Assembly: GCA_946894095.1 (NCBI GenBank)
Contig: OX335654.1
Span: 18,423,687 to 18,487,686, forward strand
Direction of reading: 5' to 3'
DNA length: 64,000 bases
DNA from: Incurvaria masculella
Lineage: Eukaryota; Arthropoda; Insecta; Lepidoptera; Incurvariidae
Part shown: piece after piece, positions 1 through 9,818 of the stretch
Layout of the letters: every line of letters starts with the position of its first letter
Numbering within the stretch: the stretch's first letter is position 1
Made by a program: the position numbers and the translations under genes
Notes under the pieces: model-generated
What the model was told of the DNA's origin: nothing
The model's input: only the letters and a program-made list of their open reading frames with translations
Database searches by the model: none

Positions 1-118
1 ATCTACCTGCCTGTCATGTCAAAATTTGTTTTCGTTATATTTTGGGATACGCTGATCGTAGACCCATCATGCGACCACTCAAAGTAAACGTCCCGACCTG
101 ATCTACCTGCCTGTCATG
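1..118 (+). repeat. 100-bp satellite, partial array, plus orientation
   Basis: About 1.2 monomers of the same satellite that fills the right end of the window. Recognisable blocks are CATGTCAAAATTTGTTTTCG, TAGACCCATCATGCGACCAC and CCCGACCTGATCTACCTG. The array probably continues to the left of the window. At about position 118 the orientation flips. Confidence 0.85.
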
Positions 119-305
119 ACCAGTGTTGCCCAAGATATAACGAAAACAAATTTTGACATTCCAGGCAGGTAGATCAGGTCGGGACGTTTACTTTCAGTGG
201 TCGCATGATGGGTCTACGACCAGTGTTCCCCAAGATATAACGAAAACACATTTTGACATAACAGGCAAGTAGATCAGGTCGGGACGTTTATTTCGAGTGG
301 TCGCA
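119..305 (-). repeat. 100-bp satellite, partial array, inverted orientation
   Basis: Two monomers in reverse orientation, starting ACCAGTGTTGCCCAAGATAT and ending at GAGTGGTCGCATG. They directly abut the plus-oriented block, so the junction is an inversion within the satellite. The copies differ from the right-end array by several substitutions, so this is an older or less homogenised fragment. Confidence 0.85.
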
Positions 306-819
306 TGTTAGATCACATTAAAAAAAAAAACTTCGATGACCCACTCATACTCATATCCACTCCAAAATAAACCAGAAATAAAAAGGACGCCCGTACAAGG
401 TTAATTCACCTACACGTGCGACGCGCGGCATGGCGTCACTTGCCCGCTTATGAACTTTGGTAGTTAATTAAATTATCGATTGAAAATGCAATTATTCAAT
501 TGTTAAACAGAAAAAAATATTATCTGAGTTTACTTATCGATGATACGTTATTCCATGTGTCTTTGTTACTTTCGTATCGTATTTTATGCACCTTCACTCT
601 GCCGCGGTCCGCATATGACTGAGTCGCGTTGGCCCTAAAACGAATATTTTAGGGCCAACGTACTGTTGCCATTAGTCGTGCGCGTTGACCGGGTCCTTAC
701 GAAGTAATATATAAGTCAATGCGTCCCACACTGAGCTACCGAAGCTGACAACATTATAAACTTCATGTATTTTAGCAATGGTTGTATGCGTAGTATACAA
801 ATTAAATTAAGTTTAGGAA
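306..819. other. AT-rich spacer with one perfect palindrome
   Basis: No gene is seen. The stretch contains a perfect 14-bp inverted repeat at 627-640 and 647-660 (arms CGTTGGCCCTAAAA, 6-bp loop). Otherwise it is unique AT-rich DNA with a moderately GC-rich patch near 590-720. Confidence 0.6.
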
Positions 820-913
820 GCGGCTCGTGGCTGAGGGCCCGCACCTTTCATTGCAGAGGTCATAAGTCCAAATCCCCGCCCCGTTCATGCACGACTTTAG
901 CTCTCTTTCTGAG
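820..913 (+). mobile_element. tRNA-headed SINE, 5' head only
   Basis: Starts AGCGGCTCGTGGC and runs through a box-A-like and a box-B-like region to CTCTCTTTCTGAG, matching the head of the full SINEs at 45115-45527 and 57790-58195. It stops exactly at the TTAA that bounds the TTAA-C element, so the SINE was probably split by that insertion; the body is not found on the other side. Confidence 0.6.
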
Positions 914-1483
914 TTAAGGCGCTAGGACTAGCCAACCACTCACGCCATACAAATGTACCTTTCAACAAATGTAATAATATGTGAAACGCCTCAGCGAGTC
1001 CAAATAGAACTCCACACTAATAATGTATTGTTAATATTTTTGGATTCCATCATTTATTTAAACAATAGTAGTAATAAAAAAGTCAGTTTTTCACATTGGA
1101 AATTTTTCAATTTTTTTTAAAAAACAAATAATTCCATTTGCTTTTAGATTCCTACATTTAGTCAAAAAAGTTCGGAAGTGGGTACCGTTTCAACAATTTG
1201 TTTTGCATGAAAAAAAAAAACATATATTAACATAAATAGATTGATTCCTAGACAAGGAATCACATGATACGATGATATTTACGACTACGGCGAGCCTAGC
1301 TGTCACCTCAGTCGTCTGCTCCGTACGAACGTCGTGGCGGATGCCTCCTTGACAACGGGCTGAATGATTAGCTCGAAACGTCGGAGAATGTCTCTGCTTG
1401 CCGCGTGAAAAGCCGTAACATTTTCCATGGAATCACATATTGTAATAATACGTCTACTTGGGGTGCCTCGTCAAACTTTCTAA
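914..1483 (+). mobile_element. TTAA-C MITE, interrupted and 3' truncated
   Basis: Begins TTAAGGCGCTAGGACTAGCC and is clearly related along its length to the 471-bp copies at 11051 and 27229. A 163-bp foreign insert occupies 1266-1428. The right end stops at GTGCCTCGTCAAACTTTC and the terminal repeat is missing. Confidence 0.75.
1266..1428 (-). mobile_element. Family E fragment inserted in TTAA-C
   Basis: Flanked by a perfect 10-bp direct repeat, GGAATCACAT (1256-1265 and 1429-1438). Uninterrupted TTAA-C copies have a single GGAATCATAT here. The right part (GGCTCGAAACGTCGGAGAATG-like, GCCGCGTGAAAAGCCG) matches the family E element at 26233-26491. The stretch CTCCTTGACAACGGG at 1345 is the empty site for the hairpin element seen at 26356. 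Confidence 0.65.
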
Positions 1484-1573
1484 AGTCTGAATCATAGATG
1501 AAAAGGTTGTTCGGAATCCATGTCAAACTGTTGGTACCATCACTTTAAATAATCGCATTTTCCACGTTAGAAC

Positions 1574-1876
1574 TCCCCGTAAGCTATGCTCCCCATACAA
1601 ACGTAGTTTGCTAATCATTTGGAAACCGCTATTCCAATTGAATTGATATTTAATATCTAATATCAGGTAATAAAAATTTATAATATAATATAAATTTTGT
1701 TTTCTCTGTGGTTTGACCATTTGACCCAGAATACATTTACCCAAAAAAACAAAGACATGCAAACACAGATATTTTTAGCCTAATATTAGAAACAAAATAT
1801 CAAGTAAGTTGGAACAGTCGTTTTCAAATGATTAGTAAACTACGTTTGTATGAGAGGCGAAATTTTCTGATGCTTA
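1574..1876. mobile_element. Family H MITE
   Basis: Inverted ends: TAAGCTATGCTCCCCATAC with CAAACGTAGTTTGCTAATC on the left, and the reverse complement at the right ending CTGATGCTTA. The interior is AT-rich and non-coding. A second half-copy lies at 46587-46700. Confidence 0.65.
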
Positions 1877-2257
1877 TGGGCCGACCTTAAGGCCTTAATT
1901 GGACTTCTATCAAATCTGACATGTGTCAGATATCTGAATGGGTAATATTTCTATGGGTTTGTTGCGGGTTTTGAGATCAACGATAAATTTTCGCCGTTCA
2001 CTGGTAGACCCCGCGGATGCGTGTCGCTTATCGTAAAAGCCATCGCCATTTTGTGACAATGTGGCTGCGGACGTATTTTTCAACGGAGTCTTCGTTTGAA
2101 AGTGCGTAAGGTTTTGCGTAAACTGTGAAGCCATCGTATCTAACGGGCCGTTTCGACAGCGACTATCTAAAATTAGTTTGTATTTCAAGCGAAACTACGT
2201 TTTAGCTGACATTGTAAAGGCGGTTAACGTTCTTATGCTGAGATTCAAAGACAGTTC
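1877..2257. other. Unassigned unique sequence
   Basis: No recognisable gene. A 92-codon minus-strand open frame spans 1910-2188 but has no recognisable domain or repeat partner. GCTGAGATTCA near 2236 resembles the terminus of the small MITE at 47592. Confidence 0.4.
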
Positions 2258-2260
2258 TTG

Positions 2261-2802
2261 TAGACTAGGAGGTCACGACAAAAATGGTAATGATAACGTA
2301 AATGGCTGAAACTGGGTTCACAGGATAAAGATCAACGCTCTGAAACTAAATGTGTCAGCCTGCGACAAGTGGTTACATTACGTAGATAAGGCGCCTGAAA
2401 AGTAGTTACGGGGACTAAAACAATATATGATAAGGTAAATGGCTGCAAATAACGAAGCATGAAAAACCCGGTTCATAATTGCTTAGCAATACCAAAACTA
2501 AACAAATATTTGGTTTTCATTTCTTCTTTATAGGGGATTTAGTTTACAGATATTACGTTAGGTACATTTAAGTATTCCATTAAAAAACCGACTGCATATT
2601 GTTGTATAATTAATAGGTATCAATATTTCTAGACAATCAGTATATTCATCAGCAGGTACATACCAACATCTATTTTATATAGCCAATCTAGATAACGCAA
2701 CCACTTGGCGCCGGCGGCAGACCGACATATTTAGCATCAGAGGGTTCTAACATTCAGCCATTTACCTTATCGTGACCAAAATTGTCGTGACCTCCCGGAA
2801 TA
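2261..2802 (+). mobile_element. F560 MITE, copy 1
   Basis: Starts TAGACTAGGAGGTCACGAC and ends GTCGTGACCTCCCGGAATA, with subterminal inverted repeats of about 120 bp. A 3-bp direct repeat TTG (2258-2260, 2803-2805) flanks it, as expected for a target duplication. The interior is AT-rich and non-coding, so the element is non-autonomous. Confidence 0.85.
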
Positions 2803-2805
2803 TTG

Positions 2806-3693
2806 GGTCTGCTCATGGTCGCAAACCAAGGACTGCTGTGCTCCATCAACCATCACTTTGCTAGCCGGTCGTTCGTATCTTTGACTGCCATCAGAGCGCC
2901 CCTATACGCACGGTGGCTGTGTCGAAATGTCTGACTATTTTCTCATTGCATGGCCGCCGCTCCTGTCATTTTTTTATTACGTGCCGCTCGAATTGCTATA
3001 AATACGTTGTCAACAGTCGCCCTAATGTCTATATAAGTGCTCGTATTCATTAGACTCCGTGTTCCGGCCGCGTGTTATCGTTTGTGCGTTTGCCTCGTTC
3101 ATGGCTCGACACAATGGCGGCGGTGGCGGTGGGAGGCTGGTTCCCAGGCGCGCTATCTGTCGGCGTTATCTGGCGGCCGGACACGGGCGCCCAATCTGTC
3201 ACCCTTCCCATGGGAAGTGAACCTCGTCAAATCCGAGCTCGGCTTGCGGGTACAAATATACGTAACTATCGAAAATCTATCAGCCGGTCTAGAGTTTCTA
3301 GAGTGTGTGGAGGTGCCTGTGAACAGTATTACAATGCTATGTATGTGCAATACAACCGCAGAAGAGAAAAGGAAAGGGAAGTGTCATATGGACGTTAATC
3401 GTATGGGAAAGTTGTCCTCGTATGGGAAGCCGGCCGCTCAGCAACAGTCCAACCATAACCGAAATTCATTCTCCAAGTCGCCGCCAACAAAAACCCTCCA
3501 ACACGCCTGCGACTATATTAGAGTGTGTAATTTACGTTTAGTTGGAGTGGTTAGAAAATAGAAATAGCTGGTCTCATTGGCATTTCTTCCTATTTTGATC
3601 TGAGAATACAACTTATTATTAGAGCATACCACTAAACACCATATCTTACTTTTATTATAATTTCATCATTTTTAAAGGCGTCCCCAAAATTAG
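2806..3693. other. Unique region with TATA-like motif and long unassigned open frames
   Basis: CTATATAAG at about 3030 precedes a GC-rich stretch with overlapping plus-strand open frames at 3037-3561 (174 codons) and 3072-3398 (108 codons). Neither translation shows a domain, repeat or signal peptide I recognise, and overlapping frames in GC-rich DNA are expected by chance. It could be a promoter with a first exon; I cannot show that. Confidence 0.3.
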
Positions 3694-3976
3694 TTTTTAG
3701 GGTTCCGTACCCAAAGGGTGAAAAGGGAAACCCTATTACTAAGCCTCCGCTGTCCGTCCGTCCGTCCGTCTGTCACAGGGCTGTATCTCAGTAACCGTAA
3801 CAGGTAGACAGCTGAAATTTTCACAGAGTGTGTATTTATTTTACCACAAATAGGTAAGATTAAAAAATAATTAAAATTAAAGGGGGCTCCCATACAAAAT
3901 CGTGATTTTTTTGTTTTATTTTTTACGATGGTACGGAACCCTTCGTGTGCGAGTCCGACTCGCACTTGGCCGGTTT
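3694..3976 (-). mobile_element. MINE (GTCY)n MITE copy a
   Basis: Near full-length in reverse orientation: TTTTTAGGGTTCCGTACCC at the left, a short CCGT/CTGT tract, the AGGGCTGTATCTCAG block, then GTGCGAGTCCGACTCGCAC and TTGGCCGGTTTT at the right. The outer ends AGGGTTCCGTACC and GGTACGGAACCCT are inverted. This matches the published lepidopteran class of MITEs that carry a (GTCY)n microsatellite. Confidence 0.85.
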
Positions 3977-4046
3977 TCTTCGATAATCCACGTATTGTCT
4001 CGTCTTCTATTAAAATATTCTATCTAATGAAATATTCTACAACAAC

Positions 4047-4556
4047 TTAGAGAATAATGAGGTGATCAAGTTCCATATGATGGCTCGTGCCGGTTTCCTC
4101 AGTGAAATTAAGAAATATTTTTCTGATATTTTGCACATTATATAAATAGGCACGTGTGTACACACGTGGCTATTTATGTAATGTTTTTTTTATATATTTT
4201 TTTACTTATATCCGTAAATATTTGTTTTCAAATTCAAAAAACCGTATATCATTGACAGAAGTTAAGTTATCAACACCAAAAAATCACGTTTTTTGTATGG
4301 GGCCCCTCTTAATTTTTTTTATTTTACCTATTTGTTGTTATAGCGGCAAAATAAATACACACTCTGTGAAAATTTCAGCTGCCTACCTATTACGGTTCAT
4401 GAGATACAGCCCTGTGACAGACGGACGGACGGACGGACAGCGGAGGCTTAAAAATAGGGTTCCGTTTTCACCCTTTGGGTACGGAATTCTTAATTTGACT
4501 GAGGAAATAGGCACGAGCTATTCTATATAACCTGATCACCTCATTATCCTCTTGAG
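4047..4556. mobile_element. Family G MITE carrying a nested MINE
   Basis: Ends TTAGAGAATAATGAGGTGAT and, inverted, GATCACCTCATTATCCTC. The left arm contains GGCTCGTGCCGGTTTCCTC, which is the empty site for the hairpin element that interrupts a related copy at 32217. A palindrome CACGTGTGTACACACGTG sits at about 4152. A MINE fragment occupies 4258-4494. Confidence 0.65.
4258..4494 (+). mobile_element. MINE copy b, 5' truncated, nested in family G
   Basis: Lacks the CCGGCCAAG end. It starts near ATCAACACCAAAAAATCACG, carries GGCAAAATAAATACACACTC and four GACG units, and ends with GGGTTCCGTTTTCACCC and GGTACGGAATTC. Family G sequence resumes to the right. Confidence 0.75.
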
Positions 4557-4558
4557 AC

Positions 4559-4938
4559 AAAAACCGGCCAAGTACGAGTCGGACTCGCACACGAAGGGTT
4601 CCGTACCATCGTACAAGATTTAACACAAAAAAAATCACGTTTTTTGTATGGGAATCCCCCTTTAATTCTTATTATTATTTTATTTTACCTATTTGTTGTT
4701 ATAGCGGCAAAATAAAGACACACTCTGTGAAAATTTCAGCTGCCTACCTATTACAGTTCATGAGATACAGCCCTGTGACAGACGGACAGACGGACGGACG
4801 GACGGACGGACGGACGGACGGACGGACGGACGGACGGACGGACGGACGGACGGACGGACGGACGGACGGACGGACGGACGGACAGCGGAGGCTTAGTAAT
4901 AGGGTTCCGTTTTTACCATTTGGGTACGGAACCCTAAA
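4559..4938 (+). mobile_element. MINE copy c with expanded GACG tract
   Basis: Full-length: AAAACCGGCCAAGTACGAG, the palindrome of GAGTCGGACTC, the GGCAAAATAAAGACACAC block, the microsatellite, then GGGTTCCGTTTTTACC and GGAACCCTAAAAA. It is the longest microsatellite-bearing copy here, lying immediately right of the family G element. Confidence 0.9.
4781..4884 (+). repeat. (GACG)n microsatellite, about 26 units
   Basis: Almost pure GACG tetranucleotides with one GACA near the left end and one at the right. It is translated in several frames as TDGR or RPSV repeats, which explains the long but meaningless open frames here. Other MINE copies carry far fewer units, so this tract has expanded. 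Confidence 0.95.
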
Positions 4939-4989
4939 AAGGCAAGTGAGACGGCGCAGGTGGTTTTGAAACGTATTTCCATAACACAC

Positions 4990-5809
4990 CGACGGCCGGG
5001 ACCGCGGCCTGCAAAGATGCCATCTCGAGGTCTTCGCCGCGGGGGTACCTCTGTCAGTCTGTCGGTCCTCGCCGTATGAATGCCCCTATCTCTCGAAGGG
5101 ACTTTCGCATTCACCTCGGTGACGATAAATCAATGCGTCGGTTTTTGTCCCGGTTGGAGTTGGTTGTTTTTGCGCGCGCATTGTGCGCGATGACGGATCG
5201 GCCGTCGGCTCTCCGCAGCTCCGAGGGGCTACATCCGGTGATTCTGCACTAGGTATGCACCTTTTACAGTAATCTTGCAACGCCTTGCACAAGTAATCTA
5301 TTATTGACACATTGACAAAGGATAGATGGATAGATCAAGTGTTTAGGGTTCCGTCGCAAAAGGAATCGGAGCACCCCCCTGTAGTTAACATTAGTTGTGA
5401 ACGAACCGTTTCTCAAACTCATTTCTCCGTCGCACCGCCAGGATATGGAACTGTCAGCCGGCGGGTGCCTTTCAAACATATGACCTGGGAGTCTTCAAAC
5501 GTAATCTAAACTTGGCTTGATAGCTCGGCGATATTCTACAAATCCGCTGGTATGGTGCCTCGCTGAGCGTGGTTTTGCAAGGTGAGGTGGATTTGGCTTT
5601 TCTGAGTACCTTTGGTCTCTCAGCACGGCTACACATACTGGTTTTCCATAAAAAAAAGCTGATTATGCCTGGTTCGTCGGTCACACGCATTTTGTTCCGA
5701 ACTATTGACGTTAGTTCTAAAATTCTGAAACAAAACCAATACAAGTAGGTACTCGTGTGTAGTTGTGCACCAAGTAATAATTTTTTCTCAAAACTTCATG
5801 CTTTCTAAG
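4990..5809. other. Moderately GC-rich unique DNA, no assignable gene
   Basis: A 38-codon plus frame begins at ATGCGTCGG near 5132 and ends at the TAG of CTGCACTAGGTATGC near 5250, where a donor-like AG/GTATGC also lies. Minus-strand open frames overlap it. I recognise no domain in any frame. The remainder to 5809 shows no repeat family. Confidence 0.3.
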
Positions 5810-6117
5810 AAAACCGGCCAAGTGCGAGTCGGACTCGCACACGAAGGGTTCCGTACCATCGTACAAGATTTACCCCAAAAATACCAGGTTTTTTGTTGAC
5901 CCTTTAATTTTAATTATTTTATAATTTTACCTATTTGTTCTTATAGCGGCAAAATAAATACATAATCTGTGAAAATATAAGCTTCGTACCTCTTACAGTT
6001 CATGAGATACAGCCCTGTGACAGACGGACGGACGGACGGACGGACGGACAGCGGACGCTTAGTAATCTAGGTTTTTTAGGGTTCCGTACCCAAAGGGTGA
6101 AAACGGAACCCTAAAAA
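5810..6117 (+). mobile_element. MINE copy d with inverted terminal hairpin
   Basis: Starts AAAACCGGCCAAGTGCGAG and has about six GACG units. At its 3' end the terminal hairpin is flipped: it reads AGGGTTCCGTACCCAAAGGG then TGAAAACGGAACCCT, the reverse complement of the tail in copies c, e and l. Flanking runs TTTTTT and AAAAAA and the arms AATCTAG / CTAGATT make a longer palindrome around it. Confidence 0.85.
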
Positions 6118-6144
6118 AGCTAGATTTCTGAAGCGGTCATTTTG

Positions 6145-6260
6145 TATGAAATTACAAAATAACATCAGGCGGGGAATTGCTTCCATGTCCAGCAGTGACG
6201 GAATTCTCGACACGTGAATTGTAGTTTTTGTTGGCAATAAAGTATTTGAATTTGAATACC
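6145..6260 (+). mobile_element. LINE-like 3' tail fragment
   Basis: CCATGTCCAGCAGTGACGG, then GGCAATAAAGTATTTGAATT. This arrangement is common at the 3' ends of lepidopteran non-LTR elements (a 'cccagcagtgg' motif and a final AATAAAG-rich tail). No coding remnant is seen upstream because the MINE copy ends there. Confidence 0.4.
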
Positions 6261-6314
6261 TTCACGCTTGACCGATTTTTTTAATCATAGATCTTAGATA
6301 TAGGTAAGCCCTGT

Positions 6315-6447
6315 TACTAATAAGTCCAGATCATCGTCTGATGAGTTATGCAATGTTGCCCCTTTCTCTCGAATTCGAAACTGCATGTAAATGGCAACGA
6401 CAAAACATTGTGTAACTATTCAGACGATAATCTGGGTTTATTAATAA
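6315..6447. mobile_element. Short MITE with TTACTAATAA ends
   Basis: Left end TTACTAATAAGTCCAGATCA with TCGTCTGA, right end TCAGACGATAATCTGGGTTT with ATTAATAA, giving near-perfect inverted ends of about 28 bp. The interior is about 75 bp and non-coding. It is followed directly by a run of 20 cytosines. Confidence 0.6.
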
Positions 6448-6467
6448 CCCCCCCCCCCCCCCCCCCC
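6448..6467 (+). repeat. Poly-C run, 20 nt
   Basis: Twenty consecutive C bases immediately after the short MITE. Such runs often change length between reads or assemblies, so the exact length is uncertain. Confidence 0.8.
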
Positions 6468-6679
6468 ACAACACAGGGAATCCTAGTGTGGGGGTTATGA
6501 ATCAAACTGTATGTGAAATGCATTTTTGGTAAAATAAAGAATTCTTATTATTATTATTATTAATAACAGGGAAGGTGTTTCGTGATTCTTCACATGTTTT
6601 ATAGTTTTTAGCATGTTTACAAATGCATATACCACAAACTTCCATTTTAATTCCTAGACTAGTCGACAAGACTATGGGT

Positions 6680-6850
6680 TCTCTGCTGCTCCGTGGTTCG
6701 GAATCCATGCAAGACTGTAGGTCCCCTTCCCCAACTATGGTAGGGTTAAGCCCGCCGAATAGTGGAAACGTCAATGAAAAACTATCTGTGTTTTCCATCC
6801 AGATCCCGTTATGGCACCTAATTTCTTCGGTAATGCGGGGTAATTTTTGT
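6680..6850 (+). mobile_element. SINE body fragment
   Basis: Contains CCGTGGTTCGGAATCCATGC, TAGGTCCCCTTCCCC, GGTAGGGTTAAGCCCGCC and GTGTTTTCCATCCAGATCCC, then CACCTAATTTCTTCGGTAAT. These are successive blocks of the shared SINE body; the head and the poly-A end are missing. Confidence 0.7.
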
Positions 6851-7071
6851 TTACATATAAAATTGTTTGGCATGTCTCTATTCCACTTTGTCTTTAACTT
6901 TCCTGCTAAACGATTTGACACTGTCAAACCCACAAACCGCGGTTAGGTGTTCCTGAACTGGCAAGTGATACCGCGTCCCGGAATTCCCACCGCAGACGCG
7001 ACACCGTCCGTCTACCGTTTCCGTCGGTGTGTCATTTGCTATTTATTCTGTGGTCACGCGGTTTCGGCCTG
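6851..7071. other. Unique DNA, no feature seen
   Basis: A moderately GC-rich stretch (around 6940-7075) follows the SINE fragment. No repeat family or gene is recognised. Confidence 0.4.
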
Positions 7072-7902
7072 GCTGTGACGGATGTTGGTGCTAATCAATG
7101 GTAGTGTTGTTGAACTATCACAATCTTTGTATTTAGGTACTTCATTAAAATCTGAAGACTGATAGCGCGATAGCGGTGGCGTTATATGGACCAATTTTTA
7201 CTACTTTTTGTAATTTTAAATATTTATCGCGTGCGTTAATTGGAATTGTTTTTTTTCCCTTTTAATAGTTTTTCGATAATAATCAGTTGTTGTGACTAGG
7301 GTTGCCATCTCCAAAATTTGGCAACCAGGACAAGACGTGAAAATACGCGTGAACACCCCGGATTTTAGTGCCAAGAACCCGGACATGTCAACAGGGTTTT
7401 TTAAACAGTCAGTGTAATAACAAAACAGTTGAAAATATCATGAATCGCCTTTTTATTTATTTTCAGACCTTAAAATTAAATTTACTTATCTTTTATCATC
7501 ATTTTAAATGTACTTACCTAATAAACCAGAATATTATTACAGTATGTTACAAATTGTTTTACATATCAGTTAGATACTGATAGTAAAGACTTTAAATTTG
7601 TAAACCCGGACTGCAAATGAAGCCCCGCCCGGACGCTCCCCGGATGCCCTCTAAACTAGGAGAAATCCGGGGAAACCCGGACGGATGGCAACCCTAGCTG
7701 TGACGGATATTGGTGGCAATCAATGGTAGTGTTGTTGACCTATCACAATCTTTATTTTTACTTCATTATAATCTGAAGACTGATAGCGCGATAGCGGAAA
7801 TGGACTAATTTTTACTATTTTTTGTAATTTAAAATATTTATCGCGTGCGTTAATTGGACATGTTTTTTCCCTTTTAATAGTTTTTCGATAATAATCAGTT
7901 GT
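7072..7902 (+). repeat. Direct duplication of about 215 bp split by a MITE
   Basis: Unit 1 (7072-7290) and unit 2 (7697-7902) both begin GCTGTGACGGAT and end TCGATAATAATCAGTTGT. They share CTGAAGACTGATAGCGCGAT and TTTATCGCGTGCGTTAATTG. They differ by small substitutions and indels. The hAT-like MITE at 7297-7696 lies exactly at their junction. Confidence 0.85.
7297..7696. mobile_element. hAT-like MITE (TAGGGTTGCC ends)
   Basis: Ends TAGGGTTGCCATC and GATGGCAACCCTA are inverted. Flanking octamers GTTGTGAC (7289-7296) and GCTGTGAC (7697-7704) match at 7 of 8, consistent with the 8-bp target duplication of hAT elements. The interior has no transposase frame. A similar pair of ends encloses 21111-21269. 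Confidence 0.7.
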
Positions 7903-7971
7903 TTCCTTAATTCGTTTTAGGCACCCTGACATAAATATAGAGGAGAAGTAGCGGGTCTGTGAGATTTTGAA

Positions 7972-8229
7972 AAGATAAATAGTCGTAACAGAAACTAACA
8001 CTAACGAAAAGTAGTACTTTGTGACATCACTTTGACACATTTTGTATGGAGGAAGTCTCAGGCTGAGATAAATAGTCGTCACCGAAACGAATGCTAACGC
8101 AAAGTAGTACTTTGTGACGTCACTTTGACACGTTTTGTATGGACGAAATCTCAAAAGTAATGGCAATTGACGTCACAAAGTACTACTTTTCGTTATTCTT
8201 AGTTTCATTTACGACTATTTATCTCAGCC
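7972..8229. mobile_element. MITE made of three copies of an 80-bp unit
   Basis: The unit GATAAATAGTCGT...AAAGTAGTACTTTGTGAC...TTTTGTATGG occurs twice in direct orientation (7972-8049 and 8067-8142) and once inverted (8165-8229, ending CGACTATTTATCTCAGCC). The last two form an inverted pair of more than 60 bp, so 8063-8232 looks like a hairpin MITE with an extra half on its left. Confidence 0.7.
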
Positions 8230-8281
8230 TTAGAGCATGTTAACAGTTATTGCCCCTAGGGTAACGACCATAGATATACAG

Positions 8282-8538
8282 GGGGTGTTTAGTAATTCGA
8301 TACATTTCTTGGAAGGGGTCATTCTAGAGCTAATTTGCAACAAATTTGGCCCAGTGAAATGGGGGTCTAAAATCAATTAAAATTAAAATTCAATTAAAAA
8401 ATCAACATAAAAAAAAACTTAAAACTGAAATAACTCAAAAACTATGGATTTTAGACCCCCATTTCACTGGGCCAAATTTGTGCAAATTAGCTATAGAATG
8501 ACCCCTTACAGGAAATGTATCGAATTACCAAACACCCC
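8282..8538. mobile_element. MITE with about 90-bp inverted ends
   Basis: Left end GGGGTGTTTAGTAATTCGAT and right end ATCGAATTACCAAACACCCC. The inverted similarity continues through TTTGGCCCAGTGAAATGGGG and GTCTAAAATC. The central loop is about 75 bp, AT-rich and non-coding. Target duplication is not clear. Confidence 0.75.
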
Positions 8539-8539
8539 G

Positions 8540-9818
8540 CATACTTACATACTTATATACTTACTTACAGATAGGTTATAAGATTCACTAATGCTAAATC
8601 TGTGAGTGCTTTTCGAATGATTTCAAAGCAACGTTTGTGCATTACGGGCGAATCGTTTGTTTCCCTGCGAAGATAAAGAGATGAATTGTCCGTAGTTTAC
8701 CTGCTCGCGACCCCCGAGCGTTATTTCCAACACCACTCGGCATTGTGTAAGACCCTCCTAAGTGCACCCCGTCATTGTTATCGCCAAACAGCCTCGACTA
8801 CGGAGAAATGTGTAAAAATCTCCCGCCCCGACAAAAGGTTCTACGCCTACCGCCCGGCGCGGCGGCACTGTGTTGTGTGGCTTTCACCTGAGATAATAAT
8901 ATACACGGTGTTAATTTTTCGCGACATTACGTCATATTTCGTATACTGATCATTTTGTGGTATTTAAAAATTAAATCTAAAATAGTAAAAAAAAGATTGC
9001 AGATTTAATCCAAACTTTTACCTCGGCGACAATTTCCCTTTGGAATGGTGTAAGCACGCCATGTGTACGCGCCACTTGACCTTGGGTCAAGCGTTTGCTG
9101 TCTCGCAGCTGACTGCGCACCGCCGCCAATTGTATCGCGTCGATCCGAATGTAAGTTTTCACATTTATTTAAAAAATGTCCTACTTTTGAACTTTTTATG
9201 AATGCAGTGCGATTCCTATTACGAAATACTATGTTTTCATACTAGTATTAGAAATAGAAAATTTTAAAACAAAAGCTCAAAACAGGAAAAATCCTTCGTT
9301 TTCGGAATCAGTATGCGAGCCAAAATAACCCCCTTTCGGGAATGTCGCGAACTTGCAACCGTGTAAATAAAACAATTCAAAATTCAAAATGTATTTATTA
9401 AAAAAAATATGTATATAATGGTATCATACCCTCTGCATAGAAATAATGAAACAAAGACGTAATTGCGTTTCTCTGTAAAAACGAAAGAAACAACATTTAA
9501 AGCCTCTATTTCAGGTCTTTTTATATCTTTCGGTAAGTTAATTCTTCACGACAATAACAATCAAACTTTCATATTTAGTTGAGTGTCATGACTGTCAGAG
9601 TTGACATCTCAGAGGTTTTTTCAATAATGCAGCCACTATAAACCTAAGAAAAGCTAAGTCGTTTTCTTTAAATGTATTATAATGATATCCGAGTGCAGTG
9701 TGCTGCCTGTGGATGATGAATAAACAATAAACAAAATCAATAAACAATAAACACGCTTTATATTCGTAGACTCCTGCACTAGATATAATCTGTCTATATT
9801 TTATATAGATTAGATGTA
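8540..9818. other. Unique and degenerate sequence, no gene assigned
   Basis: Contains an unassigned 87-codon frame (8686-8949) over a GC-rich patch at 8690-8890. CAATTCAAAATTCAAAATGT near 9372 resembles a reverse-oriented retroposon tail. No conserved domain is seen. Confidence 0.35.

Noticed and set aside
3037..3561. 174-codon open frame as a gene
   Set aside because: No recognisable domain, overlapped by another 108-codon frame and a minus-strand frame in GC-rich DNA; kept only as an unassigned region.
4727..4989. Open frames encoding TDGR or RPSV repeats
   Set aside because: They are translations of the (GACG)n microsatellite inside a MINE element and recur at every copy (for example 48536-49003). 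Not genes.
6448..6467. Poly-C run as a functional quadruplex site
   Set aside because: A homopolymer next to a MITE end; length is likely unstable and no supporting context such as a promoter is seen.
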